DNA from: CAZGWJ01 sp964529445
GTDB lineage: Bacteria > Oederibacteriota > Muellerivitia > Muellerivitales > Muellerivitaceae
Assembly: GCA_964529445.1 (NCBI GenBank)
Contig: CAZGWJ010000026.1
Location: 1 to 30,892, forward strand
DNA: 30,892 nucleotides
Direction: 5' to 3'
Every line of letters starts with the position of its first letter. The stretch's first letter is position 1. Below, piece after piece: positions 1 to 7,780 of the stretch. The notes under the pieces were generated by a model. That model had not been told where the DNA came from. It ran no database searches and worked only from the letters and a program-made list of their open reading frames with translations. The position numbers and the translations under genes are program-made.

Positions 1-92
1 GTGAGGGGACGCCTTGAGATGCCCTTCGGTTGAATGGTCTTGGACAGGTGTGATTCCACATTCCTAATTCCTCATTGGATTACCGCCGCGGT

Positions 93-98
93 TATAAT
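93..98 (+). promoter_or_regulatory. -10 box TATAAT of a probably leaderless promoter
   Basis: A perfect TATAAT lies six bases upstream of the ATG at 105. Transcription would therefore start at or within a base or two of the start codon, and no Shine-Dalgarno sequence lies between. No convincing -35 box is visible. The same layout recurs before the genes at 8531 and 21794. Confidence 0.5.
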
Positions 99-104
99 GT
101 GTGC

Positions 105-1649
105 ATGCCGAAGCGGAACCTCCTCAAGCCCCGCGTACCGTTCCTCCTGTTCGCCGCGCTGTATCTCGTCTTCACGGCCCTGACCTATCGCGATTACGGC
201 ATCACCTGGGACGAGCCCGATTGCTACCTCTGGGGCGACGCCTACGTGCGGATGCTCCGGGGCGACCCCGTCCCCTACCAGGAGGCCCTCGCGAAGTCCC
301 CCATCCTGCGCATTTACAGCAACCTCTACGGGGGCCTCCAGGCCCTCGTGAACCCCTCCCTCAACGCCGAGGCGGCCCACGGCTTCAACATGATCTTCGC
401 CCTTTTCGCCTTCTGGGCCGTCTTCGAACTGCTCCTCCACGCGCTCCGGAAACCCTGGGCGGCCTTCCTGGGCCCCGCCATGCTTTTCCTCACGCCCCGG
501 TTCTCGGGCGATACGCCCCACAACCCCCATGACATGCCCTTCGCGGTGGCCTTCATCCTCTCGCTCGCCGCGATCTACTTCTCCTCTCGGAACAAGGAAT
601 CCGCCCCGCGCTCTCCCGGGTGGATCCTGGGCCTGGGCCTCCTGCTCGGCGCGACCCACAGCCTGAGGACGGCCGGGTATTCCCTCTATATCATCTGGAT
701 CCTCTTCCTGGCGTTCCAGAATCTCGACCGGGGCCGCTGGAGGAGGCAATCCGCCTGGCGGGACCTGATCCGTCGCAACGCGCCCCCCCTCGCCCTGGTG
801 TTCCTGCTGTCGAACCTCGTCCTTTTCGCATCCTATCCCTACCTGCACAGCGATCCCCTGGCCCATTGGTGGGAGATGATCCGAACGGCACCCCGCTATT
901 ACGCCCACCAGACCGCGTTGTACCTGGGCCGACTCGTGCCCTCCCACGAACTGCCCTTCCATTACCTGCCGGTGTGGCTGGCGATCACGACACCCCTGGC
1001 CTGGATGGCGCTCGCCATCGCATCGCCGTTCCTGAAGGGAAAAAGGGAGGAGGCCCCCCTGATGCGCCTGGCCGGGATCACCTTCGGCGTCCACGCGGCC
1101 CTGTACCTTCTCCTGAAACCCACGATGCTCGACGGGATGCGCGTCTACCTGTTCCTCCTGCCGGTCCTCATCCTCGCGGCCACGGTCGGTTTCCTGCGCC
1201 TCCTCCTGCGCCGCCCGGGAACCTGGAGGAAGGTGATCCTCGCCCTCCTGCTCCTCAAGATGGGTGTCACGGCCCACGACCTGATGTCCCTCCACCCCTA
1301 TGAGAACCTCTATTTCAACCGGACGGTCGGAGGATTGAAGGGCGCGTACGGGAATTTCGACACGGATTACTGGGGCGGGACCTACAAGGAAGCCATCGAG
1401 TGGCTGAAGGAGAACGAATTGAGGGACCTCGACCCCCGGACGCGGACCGTCAAGGTCCACACGCGGGGCAACGCCCTCTCGTCGGTGTACTATTTCAAGC
1501 CGGGGATGGCCTGGGCGCCGTTCGAGGAGGCGGATTACTTCGTGAGCTTCACGCGTTGGGGCGAGCACAACTGGGCGGGCGCCCGGGAACCCCTGCATGT
1601 CGTCACCCGAGAAAACACCCCGTTGAACTACATATTCAAGCTCGAATAA
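105..1649 (+). CDS. GT-C type membrane glycosyltransferase (PMT/family 39-like)
   Basis: A polytopic inner-membrane protein of 514 residues that probably transfers a sugar from a polyprenyl-phosphate donor to a lipid or protein at the outer face of the membrane. The N-terminus has a hydrophobic helix followed by GITWDEP, an acidic first-loop motif typical of GT-C enzymes. About ten hydrophobic segments follow. Near the end HPYENLYFN and a DYWGGTYKEA stretch match the soluble tail common in family 39-like proteins. I chose ATG 105 over an in-frame TTG at 75 because TATAAT at 93-98 lies between them and the MPKRN start gives a normal positive-inside N-terminus. Acceptor and donor cannot be read from sequence. 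Two other GT-C proteins lie at 13131-15674 and 15901-18351 but are not close copies of this one. Confidence 0.75.
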   Translation: MPKRNLLKPRVPFLLFAALYLVFTALTYRDYGITWDEPDCYLWGDAYVRMLRGDPVPYQEALAKSPILRIYSNLYGGLQALVNPSLNAEAAHGFNMIFALFAFWAVFELLLHALRKPWAAFLGPAMLFLTPRFSGDTPHNPHDMPFAVAFILSLAAIYFSSRNKESAPRSPGWILGLGLLLGATHSLRTAGYSLYIIWILFLAFQNLDRGRWRRQSAWRDLIRRNAPPLALVFLLSNLVLFASYPYLHSDPLAHWWEMIRTAPRYYAHQTALYLGRLVPSHELPFHYLPVWLAITTPLAWMALAIASPFLKGKREEAPLMRLAGITFGVHAALYLLLKPTMLDGMRVYLFLLPVLILAATVGFLRLLLRRPGTWRKVILALLLLKMGVTAHDLMSLHPYENLYFNRTVGGLKGAYGNFDTDYWGGTYKEAIEWLKENELRDLDPRTRTVKVHTRGNALSSVYYFKPGMAWAPFEEADYFVSFTRWGEHNWAGAREPLHVVTRENTPLNYIFKLE

Positions 1650-1693
1650 AGGATCCATCCACCACCAGTCCCTCGTTTCACTCGGGACCACCA

Positions 1694-1795
1694 GAGCCCT
1701 TCGGGCTCCACCAGGGAATAAGGGAATATACGACCCATCCATGAACCCGTCTTAATGGTGGCGGCCGAAGGCCGCTCGTGGACCGCGAAGCGGTC
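1694..1795. repeat. Cluster of three triloop hairpins between convergent genes
   Basis: Three perfect 15-base hairpins, each with a 6-bp stem and a TTC or GAA triloop, lie at 1694-1708, 1761-1775 and 1781-1795. CCACCAG runs precede the first and a CTGGTGG run follows the last, so the whole block is itself an imperfect inverted repeat. There is no T-tract, so it is not a canonical terminator. It fills the gap between the 3' ends of the GT-C gene and gpsA and resembles REP/BIME-type elements. Confidence 0.6.
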
Positions 1796-1817
1796 TGGTG
1801 GTGATTAATGTCCGGGG

Positions 1818-2813
1818 TTACTGGATGGCGGGTATCTTCCAGACCTCGTCGAGGAATTTCGCGATGCCGGCCGGGTGCTTGATGCAGGCGTCGATCCGCC
1901 GCAGGAGGGGCGCCTCGATCCTCATGCGCTCGGTCATGTCCGACAGGATGGCGGCCGTCTTCACGCCTTCGGGCAGGCCGCCCCCCAGGTGGTCGACGGT
2001 ATCCTCGAATTTCCTCCCCAAGGCCAGGCTCTCCCCCAGGCGGCGGTTGTGGGAGTCCGGCGAGAAGCCGGTCGTGACCAGGTCCCCCAGGCCCGCCAGG
2101 CCGTCGAGGGTCTCCACCCGGGCGCCCAGGCGGACGCCGACGATCCGCATCTCCCTCATGGCCATCTCGAGGAAGGCCGCCTTCACGTTGACGCTGCCGG
2201 GGGAAAGTCCGTCGATGAACCCCATGCCGATGGCATAGATGTTCTTCAGCACCCCGCCCCATTCCACGCCCTCGACGTCCGTCGTCGTCCCGACGCGGAA
2301 AAAGGGCGTCGAGAGGACCTGGACGGCCTTCTGGACGCTGGGTTCATGCAAACCGGCCAGAACCGCGGCGGTGGGCCTTCCCCAGGCGAACTCCCCCGCC
2401 ACGCTCGGGCCCGAGAGGACCGTGTAACGCTCGCCGTCATGGGCCGAGGTCTCGGAGTACACCTGGCTCATCCGCTTCCCGCTGTGGGCCTCCAGACCCT
2501 TGGCGCACCCGATCACGACGGCATCGGACGCGGCGAAGGGGGAGAATTCCTTCACCACGTTCCGGAAATAGGGGGACGGCACGGCCACCACGATGACCCG
2601 CGCTTCGCGCACGGCCTGGGTGAGCAGCAACTCGGCCGTGATGGAGGGGGAAAGCCGGACGCCGGGCAGGTACCGCTTGTTCTCGTGGTTCTTCCGGATG
2701 TCCTCCACGACCTCGGGCACATGGTCCCAGCAGGTCACCTGCCGCCCGTTCAGGGCCAGCAAACACGCCATGGCGGTGCCCATGTTGCCGGAACCGACGA
2801 TGGTGGCCTTCAT
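1818..2813 (-). CDS. gpsA: Glycerol-3-phosphate dehydrogenase [NAD(P)+]
   Basis: A cytoplasmic enzyme reducing dihydroxyacetone phosphate to sn-glycerol 3-phosphate, the backbone for phospholipid synthesis. The 331-residue length is typical. The N-terminal Rossmann motif GSGNMGTA binds the dinucleotide, VIGCAKGLE and LSGPSVAGEFAWGRPT are family signatures, GVLKNIYAIGMG carries the catalytic Lys, and GLAGLGDLVTT with the following SPDSHNRRLG completes the substrate site. The start is ATG 2813, preceded by a GGAAGGAG Shine-Dalgarno and, about 20 bases further up, a TATAAT box. It is transcribed away from the SAM riboswitch operon and appears to be a single-gene unit. Confidence 0.95.
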   Translation of the reverse strand: MKATIVGSGNMGTAMACLLALNGRQVTCWDHVPEVVEDIRKNHENKRYLPGVRLSPSITAELLLTQAVREARVIVVAVPSPYFRNVVKEFSPFAASDAVVIGCAKGLEAHSGKRMSQVYSETSAHDGERYTVLSGPSVAGEFAWGRPTAAVLAGLHEPSVQKAVQVLSTPFFRVGTTTDVEGVEWGGVLKNIYAIGMGFIDGLSPGSVNVKAAFLEMAMREMRIVGVRLGARVETLDGLAGLGDLVTTGFSPDSHNRRLGESLALGRKFEDTVDHLGGGLPEGVKTAAILSDMTERMRIEAPLLRRIDACIKHPAGIAKFLDEVWKIPAIQ

Positions 2814-2839
2814 GGCAACTCCTTCCGCGTAATGACCCC

Positions 2840-2845
2840 ATTATA
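2840..2845 (-). promoter_or_regulatory. -10 box TATAAT of gpsA
   Basis: On the minus strand this reads TATAAT, placed to start transcription about 20 bases before the gpsA ATG, leaving room for its Shine-Dalgarno. No good -35 hexamer is seen at normal spacing. Confidence 0.5.
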
Positions 2846-2906
2846 GACCCGCCGGCCGGGACGGGACCGGATCAATCGCACCGCGATGCGGGGATCCGGG
2901 GTCCCC

Positions 2907-2935
2907 TTGACTTCCCCGGCACGGGGTGATACCGT
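2907..2935 (+). promoter_or_regulatory. Candidate promoter for the methionine operon
   Basis: A TTGACT -35 hexamer at 2907-2912 is followed after exactly 17 bases by TACCGT at 2930-2935, a weak -10. An alternative -10 (GATACT, starting at 2970) lies closer to the aptamer but lacks a -35. Either would place the riboswitch in the leader RNA. Confidence 0.4.
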
Positions 2936-2983
2936 TCCAGCACGTCCTGATTCCGGGACGGTCGGACAAGATACTTTGTTTTT

Positions 2984-3140
2984 CCTTATCGTGAGAGGCT
3001 GAGGGACTGGCCCTGAGACGCCTCGGCAACCAGCGGTGCAATTTCCGCTAGGTGCCAAATCCAGCGCGGCGCGTTTCGTGGCCGCGAAAGATAAGGGGAA
3101 CGGCAGACCACCGGACCCCCTTATCCAAAAGGGGGTTTTT
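2984..3140 (+). ncRNA. SAM-I (S-box) riboswitch with terminator/antiterminator
   Basis: The leader contains the conserved S-box core: GAGAGGCTGAGGGACTGGCC, then CGGCAACC, then AGGTGCCAAATCC, then GAAAGATAAG. The P1 helix pairs CCTTATC at 2984-2990 with GATAAGG at 3090-3096. The expression platform is complete: CCCCCTT (3116-3122) pairs with AAGGGGG (3129-3135), followed by five T's, as an intrinsic terminator. GATAAGGGG (3090-3098) is the exact reverse complement of CCCCTTATC (3117-3125), so the P1 3' strand can instead form an antiterminator. By S-box precedent, bound S-adenosylmethionine stabilises P1, frees the terminator and stops transcription of the met genes. The first gene starts four bases after the T-tract. 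Confidence 0.95.
3116..3140 (+). terminator. Regulated intrinsic terminator of the SAM-I riboswitch
   Basis: A perfect 7-bp stem, 6-base loop and TTTTT tract. Its 3' arm, a run of five G's, ends eight bases before the TTG start of metW and is the only Shine-Dalgarno-like sequence there. Terminator folding could therefore also hide the ribosome site. Confidence 0.9.
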
Positions 3141-3143
3141 CAT

Positions 3144-3770
3144 TTGAGCCCGTCCCAACCCGATCCCATCCTTTTCTACCGCCGTCTGGCCCGCCTTCTT
3201 CCGCCGCGGGCCTCCCTGCTGGACCTCGCGTGCGGCGACGGGGTCTTCCTCCGGGAAGCCCTCGCCCGGGGCGCGACACGGGCGCTCGGTGTCGAGATCT
3301 CCGAATCCGGGGTGCTGAATTGCGTGCAGTCCGGGCTTTCCGTGTACCACGGCGACATCACGGAGGGCCTGACCTCCTACCCCGACGGCTCCTTCGACTG
3401 CGTCTCCCTGATCCGGACGCTCGAACTGCTCCCGAAGCCCGAGCCCGTGCTCGACGAAATGCTCCGCGTGGGGCGCGAGGTCCTCGTCACTTTCACCAAC
3501 TTCGGCCACCTTCGCCACGGCCTGCGCTACCTTTTCACCGGGACGGTGCCGGGCGCCGTGAAGGCTTCCCTGGGAGGGCCTCCCTCCCGCCTGACGCTCC
3601 CGCTCTTCCGGAAATACTGCCGCAGCCACGCGATCGAGATCGTCCAGATCACCCCCCTCCCGCTGACCTGGCGGGCCCGGGTCCTGCCGAGCCTCTTCGC
3701 CCGTGAATTCGCCGTTCGTGTCCGCCGAGCCTTGAACTCGACCGGGCGCGCGCAGGATCCATCCGCCTGA
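3144..3770 (+). CDS. metW: MetW-like methyltransferase-fold protein of methionine biosynthesis
   Basis: MetW proteins have a class I methyltransferase fold and work with MetX in homoserine acylation. The 208-residue protein has the SAM-site motif LLDLACGDGVFL near residue 25, GVEISESGVLNCVQ with a following GDITEGL, SFDCVSLIRTLELL, and the family signature VTFTNFGHLRHGLRYL. These match MetW order and length. The start is TTG 3144, four bases after the riboswitch T-tract; longer in-frame starts would lie inside the aptamer. It is the first gene of the S-box-controlled unit with metY, metX and cysK, which independently supports the call. Here metX is two genes downstream, not adjacent. Confidence 0.85.
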   Translation: MSPSQPDPILFYRRLARLLPPRASLLDLACGDGVFLREALARGATRALGVEISESGVLNCVQSGLSVYHGDITEGLTSYPDGSFDCVSLIRTLELLPKPEPVLDEMLRVGREVLVTFTNFGHLRHGLRYLFTGTVPGAVKASLGGPPSRLTLPLFRKYCRSHAIEIVQITPLPLTWRARVLPSLFAREFAVRVRRALNSTGRAQDPSA

Positions 3771-3794
3771 AACCGGGCGGTATCTTCAAGTAGC

Positions 3795-3835
3795 GGGCCG
3801 GTCAACCCGGCCCCGATCCGTTCCTCCGGGAACGG
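3795..3835 (+). repeat. Two adjacent hairpins after metW
   Basis: GGGCCGG (3795-3801) pairs with CCGGCCC (3807-3813), and CCGTTCC (3818-3824) pairs with GGAACGG (3829-3835). Neither is followed by a T-tract, so they are not obvious terminators. They directly precede the ribosome site AAAGGAAG of the small frame at 3852. Confidence 0.55.
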
Positions 3836-3851
3836 GAAAGGAAGTCAAGCC

Positions 3852-3992
3852 ATGAGCACGAATTACCGACCCGAGACCCTGGCGGTTCACGCAGGGCAGG
3901 AACCGGATCCGAACCAGGTCCCGGCCTCCAGCCGGGACCTGACGGTTGTTCGCGCCGATCTCCGATCGAGATCGGTGCGGGAGGAGGCCTGA
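3852..3992 (+). pseudogene. Truncated duplicate of the metY 5' end (46-codon frame)
   Basis: An ATG with a good ribosome site (AAAGGAAG, eight bases upstream) opens a 46-residue frame beginning MSTNYRPETLAVHAGQEPDP, nearly the same as the MetY N-terminus. A 41-base stretch at 3870-3910 is identical to 4012-4052. After that the frame runs through two hairpins into unrelated residues and stops one base before the metY ATG. It may be a remnant of a tandem duplication or a second metY copy, or it may act as a leader peptide whose translation is coupled to metY. An assembly artefact is also possible. Confidence 0.45.
3915..3975 (+). repeat. Two strong hairpins between the metY start and its truncated copy
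   Basis: CAGGTCCCGGC (3915-3925) pairs perfectly with GCCGGGACCTG (3931-3941), an 11-bp stem with a 5-base loop. CCGATCTC (3955-3962) pairs with GAGATCGG (3968-3975), again with a 5-base loop. They occupy the part of the 46-codon frame that has no metY match. Confidence 0.65.
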
Positions 3993-3993
3993 C

Positions 3994-5277
3994 ATGAATA
4001 AAACCTATCGCCCCGAGACCCTGGCGGTTCACGCAGGGCAGGAACCGGATCCTACGACCGGGTCCCGTGCCGTGCCTCTGTACCAGACCACGGCCTACGC
4101 CTTCAAGAGCCCCGAACACGCGGCCAACCTCTTCGCGCTGAAGGAGTTCGGCAACATCTACACCCGCCTGATGAACCCCACCACCGACGTCTTCGAGAAG
4201 CGCATGGCGGCCCTGGAGGGCGGCGTCGGGGCCCTGGCCGTCTCCTCGGGCCAGTCGGCCATCGCCCTGGCCCTGCAGAACATCGCGCAGGCCGGGGACG
4301 AGATCGTGGCCTTCAACAACCTCTACGGCGGCACCTACAACCTTCTGCGCCACACCTTCGCGAAGATGGGCATCCGCGTGACCTTCGTCGATTCCTCCGA
4401 CCCCGGGAACGTCGACCGGGCTGTCACGGAACGGACCAAGGCCGTGTACGCCGAATCCGTCGGGAACCCGAAGCTGAACGTACTGGATTTCCAGGCCGTC
4501 GCCGATGCGGCGCACCGGCACGGCCTGCCCCTGGTCGTGGACAACACGTCGGTGCCCTGGCTGGTGCGGCCCCTCGAGCATGGAGCCGACATCGTGGTGT
4601 ACTCGGCCACCAAGTTCATCGGCGGCCACGGCACTTCGCTCGGAGGCGTGATCGTGGACTCCGGACGCTTCGACTGGGAAAAAAGCGGCCGGTTCCCGTT
4701 GATCACGGACCCGGACCCCAGCTACCACGACCTGAAGTTCGTGGACGCCCTGAGGCCCCTGGGCAACATCGCCTACATCATCAAGGCCCGCGTGGTCCTG
4801 CTCCGCGACCTGGGTTGCGCCCTGTCGCCCTTCAACGCGCGGGAATTCCTGCTGGGACTCGAGACCCTTCATCTCCGCATGCCGCGCCACAGCGAGAACG
4901 CCCTGAAGGTGGCGCAATTCCTGGAAAAGCACCCCCGGGTCTCCTGGGTGAACTACCCCGGTCTCGCGTCCTCCCCCGAGCGGGAAAGGGCGCAGAAGTA
5001 CCTGCCCCAGGGAGCGGGCGCCATCCTCGGCTTCGGCGTGAAGGGCGGCCTGGAGGCCGGCAAGCGCTTCATCGGGAACGTGAAGCTCCTGTCGCACCTG
5101 GCCAATATCGGTGACGCCAAGAGCCTGGTGATCCACCCGGCCTCCACGACGCACCAGCAATTGAGCCCCGAGGAGCGCGCCGCCACGGGCGTGACGGACG
5201 ACTTCATCCGCCTGTCGATCGGCATCGAGAACGCGGAGGACATCATCGAGGACATCGACCAGGCGCTTACCGCCTGA
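3994..5277 (+). CDS. metY: O-acetylhomoserine sulfhydrylase, PLP-dependent
   Basis: A cytosolic Cys/Met-metabolism PLP enzyme that joins sulfide (or methanethiol) to O-acylhomoserine to make homocysteine (or methionine). The 427-residue length fits the MetY branch, which is longer than cystathionine synthases and lyases. Visible are the substrate-loop motif YTRLMNPTTD near residue 56, SSGQSAIALAL, the PLP-ring stacking segment NNLYGGTYNLL, VVDNTSVPWL, and the Schiff-base Lys at about 207 in YSATKFIGGHG. The start ATG 3994 has GGGAGGAGG six bases upstream; an upstream in-frame ATG at 3946 would read through the duplicated leader and is rejected. Its place between metW and metX, under an S-box, supports a biosynthetic role. 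Confidence 0.93.
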   Translation: MNKTYRPETLAVHAGQEPDPTTGSRAVPLYQTTAYAFKSPEHAANLFALKEFGNIYTRLMNPTTDVFEKRMAALEGGVGALAVSSGQSAIALALQNIAQAGDEIVAFNNLYGGTYNLLRHTFAKMGIRVTFVDSSDPGNVDRAVTERTKAVYAESVGNPKLNVLDFQAVADAAHRHGLPLVVDNTSVPWLVRPLEHGADIVVYSATKFIGGHGTSLGGVIVDSGRFDWEKSGRFPLITDPDPSYHDLKFVDALRPLGNIAYIIKARVVLLRDLGCALSPFNAREFLLGLETLHLRMPRHSENALKVAQFLEKHPRVSWVNYPGLASSPERERAQKYLPQGAGAILGFGVKGGLEAGKRFIGNVKLLSHLANIGDAKSLVIHPASTTHQQLSPEERAATGVTDDFIRLSIGIENAEDIIEDIDQALTA

Positions 5278-5302
5278 GGCAAGGTCCGCCTCAGACGGAA
5301 TG

Positions 5303-5401
5303 TTGAATGAGGAATGCGGAATCAGGAATTGCTGGGGGTCGATGCACCGCATCGACGTCCTTCATTCATCATTCCTAATTGCTAATTTCTCATTTTTGAT
5401 T
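5303..5401. repeat. Low-complexity inverted repeat (AGGAATGA/TCATTCCT type) with central hairpin
   Basis: The metY-metX gap holds TGAATGAGGAATGCGGAATC-type sequence on the left and its approximate reverse complement (TTCATTCATCATTCCTAATT and onward) on the right. They surround a perfect 8-bp hairpin, GTCGATGC/GCATCGAC, at 5338-5356. Related sequence (ATTCCTAATTCCTCATT) occurs at 60-76. There is no coding content. Confidence 0.6.
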
Positions 5402-5437
5402 CAAGGGCCTGATCCTTTGCACCGAAGAGGAACCGAC

Positions 5438-6574
5438 ATGGCCGAACCGATCTCACACCCACTGGGGGTCGTCCCCATCCATCAGTTCACGACTTCGGAG
5501 TCCCTTGCGCTGAAAAGCGGCGAGGAGCTCCCCGGATTCACGCTCGAGTATGAGACGCTGGGGCGCCTTTCCGCCGACAAGGACAACGCCATCCTGGTCT
5601 GCCACGCCCTCTCCGGCGACGCCCACGTGGCGGGGCTGAGCGCGAAGAACGGGAAACCGGGCTGGTGGGAGACCTCGGTCGGCCCGGGCAAGGCCATCGA
5701 CACGGACCGCTGGTTCGTGATCGGCTCCAACGTGATCGGGGGATGCCAGGGCTCCACCGGCCCCTCTTCCGTCAACCCCGCCACGGGAAGACCGTGGGGC
5801 CTGGACTTTCCCCTCGTCAGTATCGCCGACATGGTGGAAGCCCAGAGACGCCTCCTGGATCATCTGGGCATCCGCCGGCTCCACGCGGTCGTGGGCGGCT
5901 CCATGGGAGGGATGCAGGCCCTCCAGTGGATGACGGCGTACCCCTCGCGCCTGAGGAACGCGGTCGTCATCGCCACCTGCGCCCGTCACACGCCCCAGCA
6001 GATCGCCTTCAACGAGGTCGGTCGGAGGGCCATCGTGTCCGACCCGAACTGGAAGGGCGGGCATTACGCGGCTGATGCCGGGCCGGACCTCGGCTTGGCC
6101 GTGGCCCGCATGATCGGCCACATCACGTACCTGTCCGAGGCCGCCATGTTCCACAAGTTCGGGCGGCGCTTGCGCCATTCACCCCAGGAGAAGTTCGAGC
6201 CCGCCTTCGAGGTGGAGACCTATCTATCCCACCAGGGCTCCGCCTTCGTGGACCGCTTCGACGCCAATTCATACCTTTTCATCTCCAAGGCCATCGACAC
6301 CTTCGACCTGTCGGCGGAGGGCGCCTCTTTGGAGGACGCCCTTTCCCGCTTCAGGGGCCGCTCCCTGATCGTTTCCTTCTCCTCCGACTGGCTCTACCCC
6401 TCCTCGCAGTCCAAGGAGATCGCTTCGGCCCTGCGGCGCAACCAGGCCGACGTCACCTATTGCGAGATCGACACGGACGGCGGCCATGACTCCTTCCTTC
6501 TCGAGAACCCCCAGCAATCCACGCTCATCTCCGGCTTCCTCGAAAGCCCGGAGGCCCTCAAGGAAACCCCGTGA
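5438..6574 (+). CDS. metX: Homoserine O-acyltransferase (MetX family)
   Basis: A cytosolic alpha/beta-hydrolase-fold enzyme transferring an acetyl (or succinyl) group from CoA to homoserine, the committed step to methionine. In the 378 residues the triad is visible: nucleophile Ser at about 155 in VVGGSMGGMQALQW, Asp at about 317 in SSDWLYP, and His at about 350 in DGGHDSFLLE. LVCHALSGDAHVAG and GSNVIGGCQGSTGPSS are family signatures. The start ATG 5438 has GAGGA at short spacing; longer in-frame starts would translate the upstream repeat. Acetyl versus succinyl specificity cannot be settled by eye, although pairing with metY favours acetyl. It is the third enzyme gene of the S-box operon. 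Confidence 0.93.
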   Translation: MAEPISHPLGVVPIHQFTTSESLALKSGEELPGFTLEYETLGRLSADKDNAILVCHALSGDAHVAGLSAKNGKPGWWETSVGPGKAIDTDRWFVIGSNVIGGCQGSTGPSSVNPATGRPWGLDFPLVSIADMVEAQRRLLDHLGIRRLHAVVGGSMGGMQALQWMTAYPSRLRNAVVIATCARHTPQQIAFNEVGRRAIVSDPNWKGGHYAADAGPDLGLAVARMIGHITYLSEAAMFHKFGRRLRHSPQEKFEPAFEVETYLSHQGSAFVDRFDANSYLFISKAIDTFDLSAEGASLEDALSRFRGRSLIVSFSSDWLYPSSQSKEIASALRRNQADVTYCEIDTDGGHDSFLLENPQQSTLISGFLESPEALKETP

Positions 6575-6721
6575 ATGCGCCCCGGAGGACCGGAACGCCG
6601 TCATCCGAACCTCTTGCTATCGGCCTGTTGTTGGGCGGAAGCTGGATCCGTCCCCGAAACGAGGATGATGAAGGGTATGAGTGGCGGGTATGCAGCGACG
6701 AAAAAAACAAGGAGAGATGAC

Positions 6722-7669
6722 ATGAGCCAGATCTACGAGAACATAGCCGAGCTGATCGGGCGTACGCCGCTCTTGCGCCTGAAAAGGATGGAGAAGGGCC
6801 TGAAAGCCCGGTTGGTGGCGAAACTGGAGTCGTTCAACCCCGGAGGGAGCGTGAAGGACCGCATCGCGCTCTCGATGATCGAGGCCGCCGAGAGGGACGG
6901 ACGCCTGAAGCCCGGCGGGATCCTCATCGAGGCCACGTCGGGCAACACGGGCATCGGGCTGGCGCTGGTGGCCGCCGCGAAGGGTTACCGCCTCATCCTC
7001 GCCATGCCGGACACCATGAGCATCGAGCGCCGGAAACTCCTGGCCGCCTACGGGGCCGACCTCGTGCTGACTCCCGGCTCCCTCGGGATGAAGGGGGCCG
7101 TGCAGAAGGCGGAGGAACTGGCCTGGAACAGCCCGGGTTCCTTCCTCGTCCAGCAGTTCCAGAACCCGGCCAACCCGGAGGCCCACCGGAAGAACACCGC
7201 CGCGGAGATCTGGAAGGACACCGGGGGCAAGATCGACGTCTTCGTCGCGGGCGTGGGCACCGGCGGAACCGTCACGGGCGTCGGCGAGGCCCTCAAGAAG
7301 AAGAACGGGAAATTGAAGGTCGTGGCCGTGGAGCCGGCCGATTCACCGGTTTTGACGGGCGGGAAGCCCGGCCCCCACAAGATCCAGGGCATCGGGGCCA
7401 ACTTCGTGCCGGACGTTTTGAACACGAGGATCTACGACGAGGTGATCCCGGTGAGGACGGAGGAGGCCTATACGGCCGCCCGGCGCCTCGCGCGGGAGGA
7501 AGGGGTCCTCGCCGGCATCTCGTCGGGGGCCATCGCCCACGCGGCCCTGCAGGTGGCCGCCCGGGACGAGAACAAGGGAAAGACCGTCGTGTTCGTGGTG
7601 TGCGACACGGGAGAGCGGTACCTCTCGACGGCCCTCTACGAGGAACCCTCGGGCCACCCGCAGGTATGA
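6722..7669 (+). CDS. cysK: Cysteine synthase (O-acetylserine sulfhydrylase)
   Basis: A cytosolic PLP enzyme of the beta-family making L-cysteine from O-acetylserine and sulfide. The 315 residues are CysK length. The internal-aldimine Lys is at about 45 in NPGGSVKDRIA, SGNTGIGLA is the substrate loop, GVGTGGTVTGVG binds PLP phosphate, and HKIQGIGANFVP is the conserved CysK segment. ATG 6722 follows AAGGAGA by six bases. It ends the operon, before a strong terminator, so its expression would also follow S-adenosylmethionine level. CysM or a cystathionine beta-synthase-type enzyme is less likely, because no heme or CBS domains are present. Confidence 0.92.
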   Translation: MSQIYENIAELIGRTPLLRLKRMEKGLKARLVAKLESFNPGGSVKDRIALSMIEAAERDGRLKPGGILIEATSGNTGIGLALVAAAKGYRLILAMPDTMSIERRKLLAAYGADLVLTPGSLGMKGAVQKAEELAWNSPGSFLVQQFQNPANPEAHRKNTAAEIWKDTGGKIDVFVAGVGTGGTVTGVGEALKKKNGKLKVVAVEPADSPVLTGGKPGPHKIQGIGANFVPDVLNTRIYDEVIPVRTEEAYTAARRLAREEGVLAGISSGAIAHAALQVAARDENKGKTVVFVVCDTGERYLSTALYEEPSGHPQV

Positions 7670-7680
7670 TATTGGAGTCA

Positions 7681-7708
7681 TTCACCACGAAGACACGAAG
7701 GCACGAAG
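7681..7708 (+). repeat. CACGAAG-type intergenic repeat, copy 1
   Basis: It reads TTCACCACGAAGACACGAAG followed by GCACGAAG. A near-identical copy in the same orientation lies at 8369-8397, so the two flank aroK. Confidence 0.75.
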
Positions 7709-7739
7709 AGAAGCGATCAAGAATCCCAGGATGAGCCCC

Positions 7740-7770
7740 GGCGGTGCCGCAATCGCGGCGCCGCCGTTTT
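7740..7770 (+). terminator. Intrinsic terminator after cysK
   Basis: GGCGGTGCCGC (7740-7750) pairs with GCGGCGCCGCC (7755-7765) through one G-U pair and a 4-base loop, then GTTTT. It closes the methionine operon and sits ten bases from the 3' end of the convergent aroK. Confidence 0.8.
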
Positions 7771-7780
7771 CATGTAACGG

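Noticed and set aside
1..104. 3' end of an upstream gene
   Set aside because: The first 60 bases could be the tail of a gene, but no frame is long enough to support this.
72..1742. A 556-codon minus-strand frame
   Set aside because: Antisense shadow of the GT-C gene at 105-1649, rich in Gly, Glu and Arg, with no motif.
3036..3143. N-terminal extension of MetW to an ATG at 3036
   Set aside because: These codons lie within the SAM-I aptamer and terminator. The extension has no MetW similarity.
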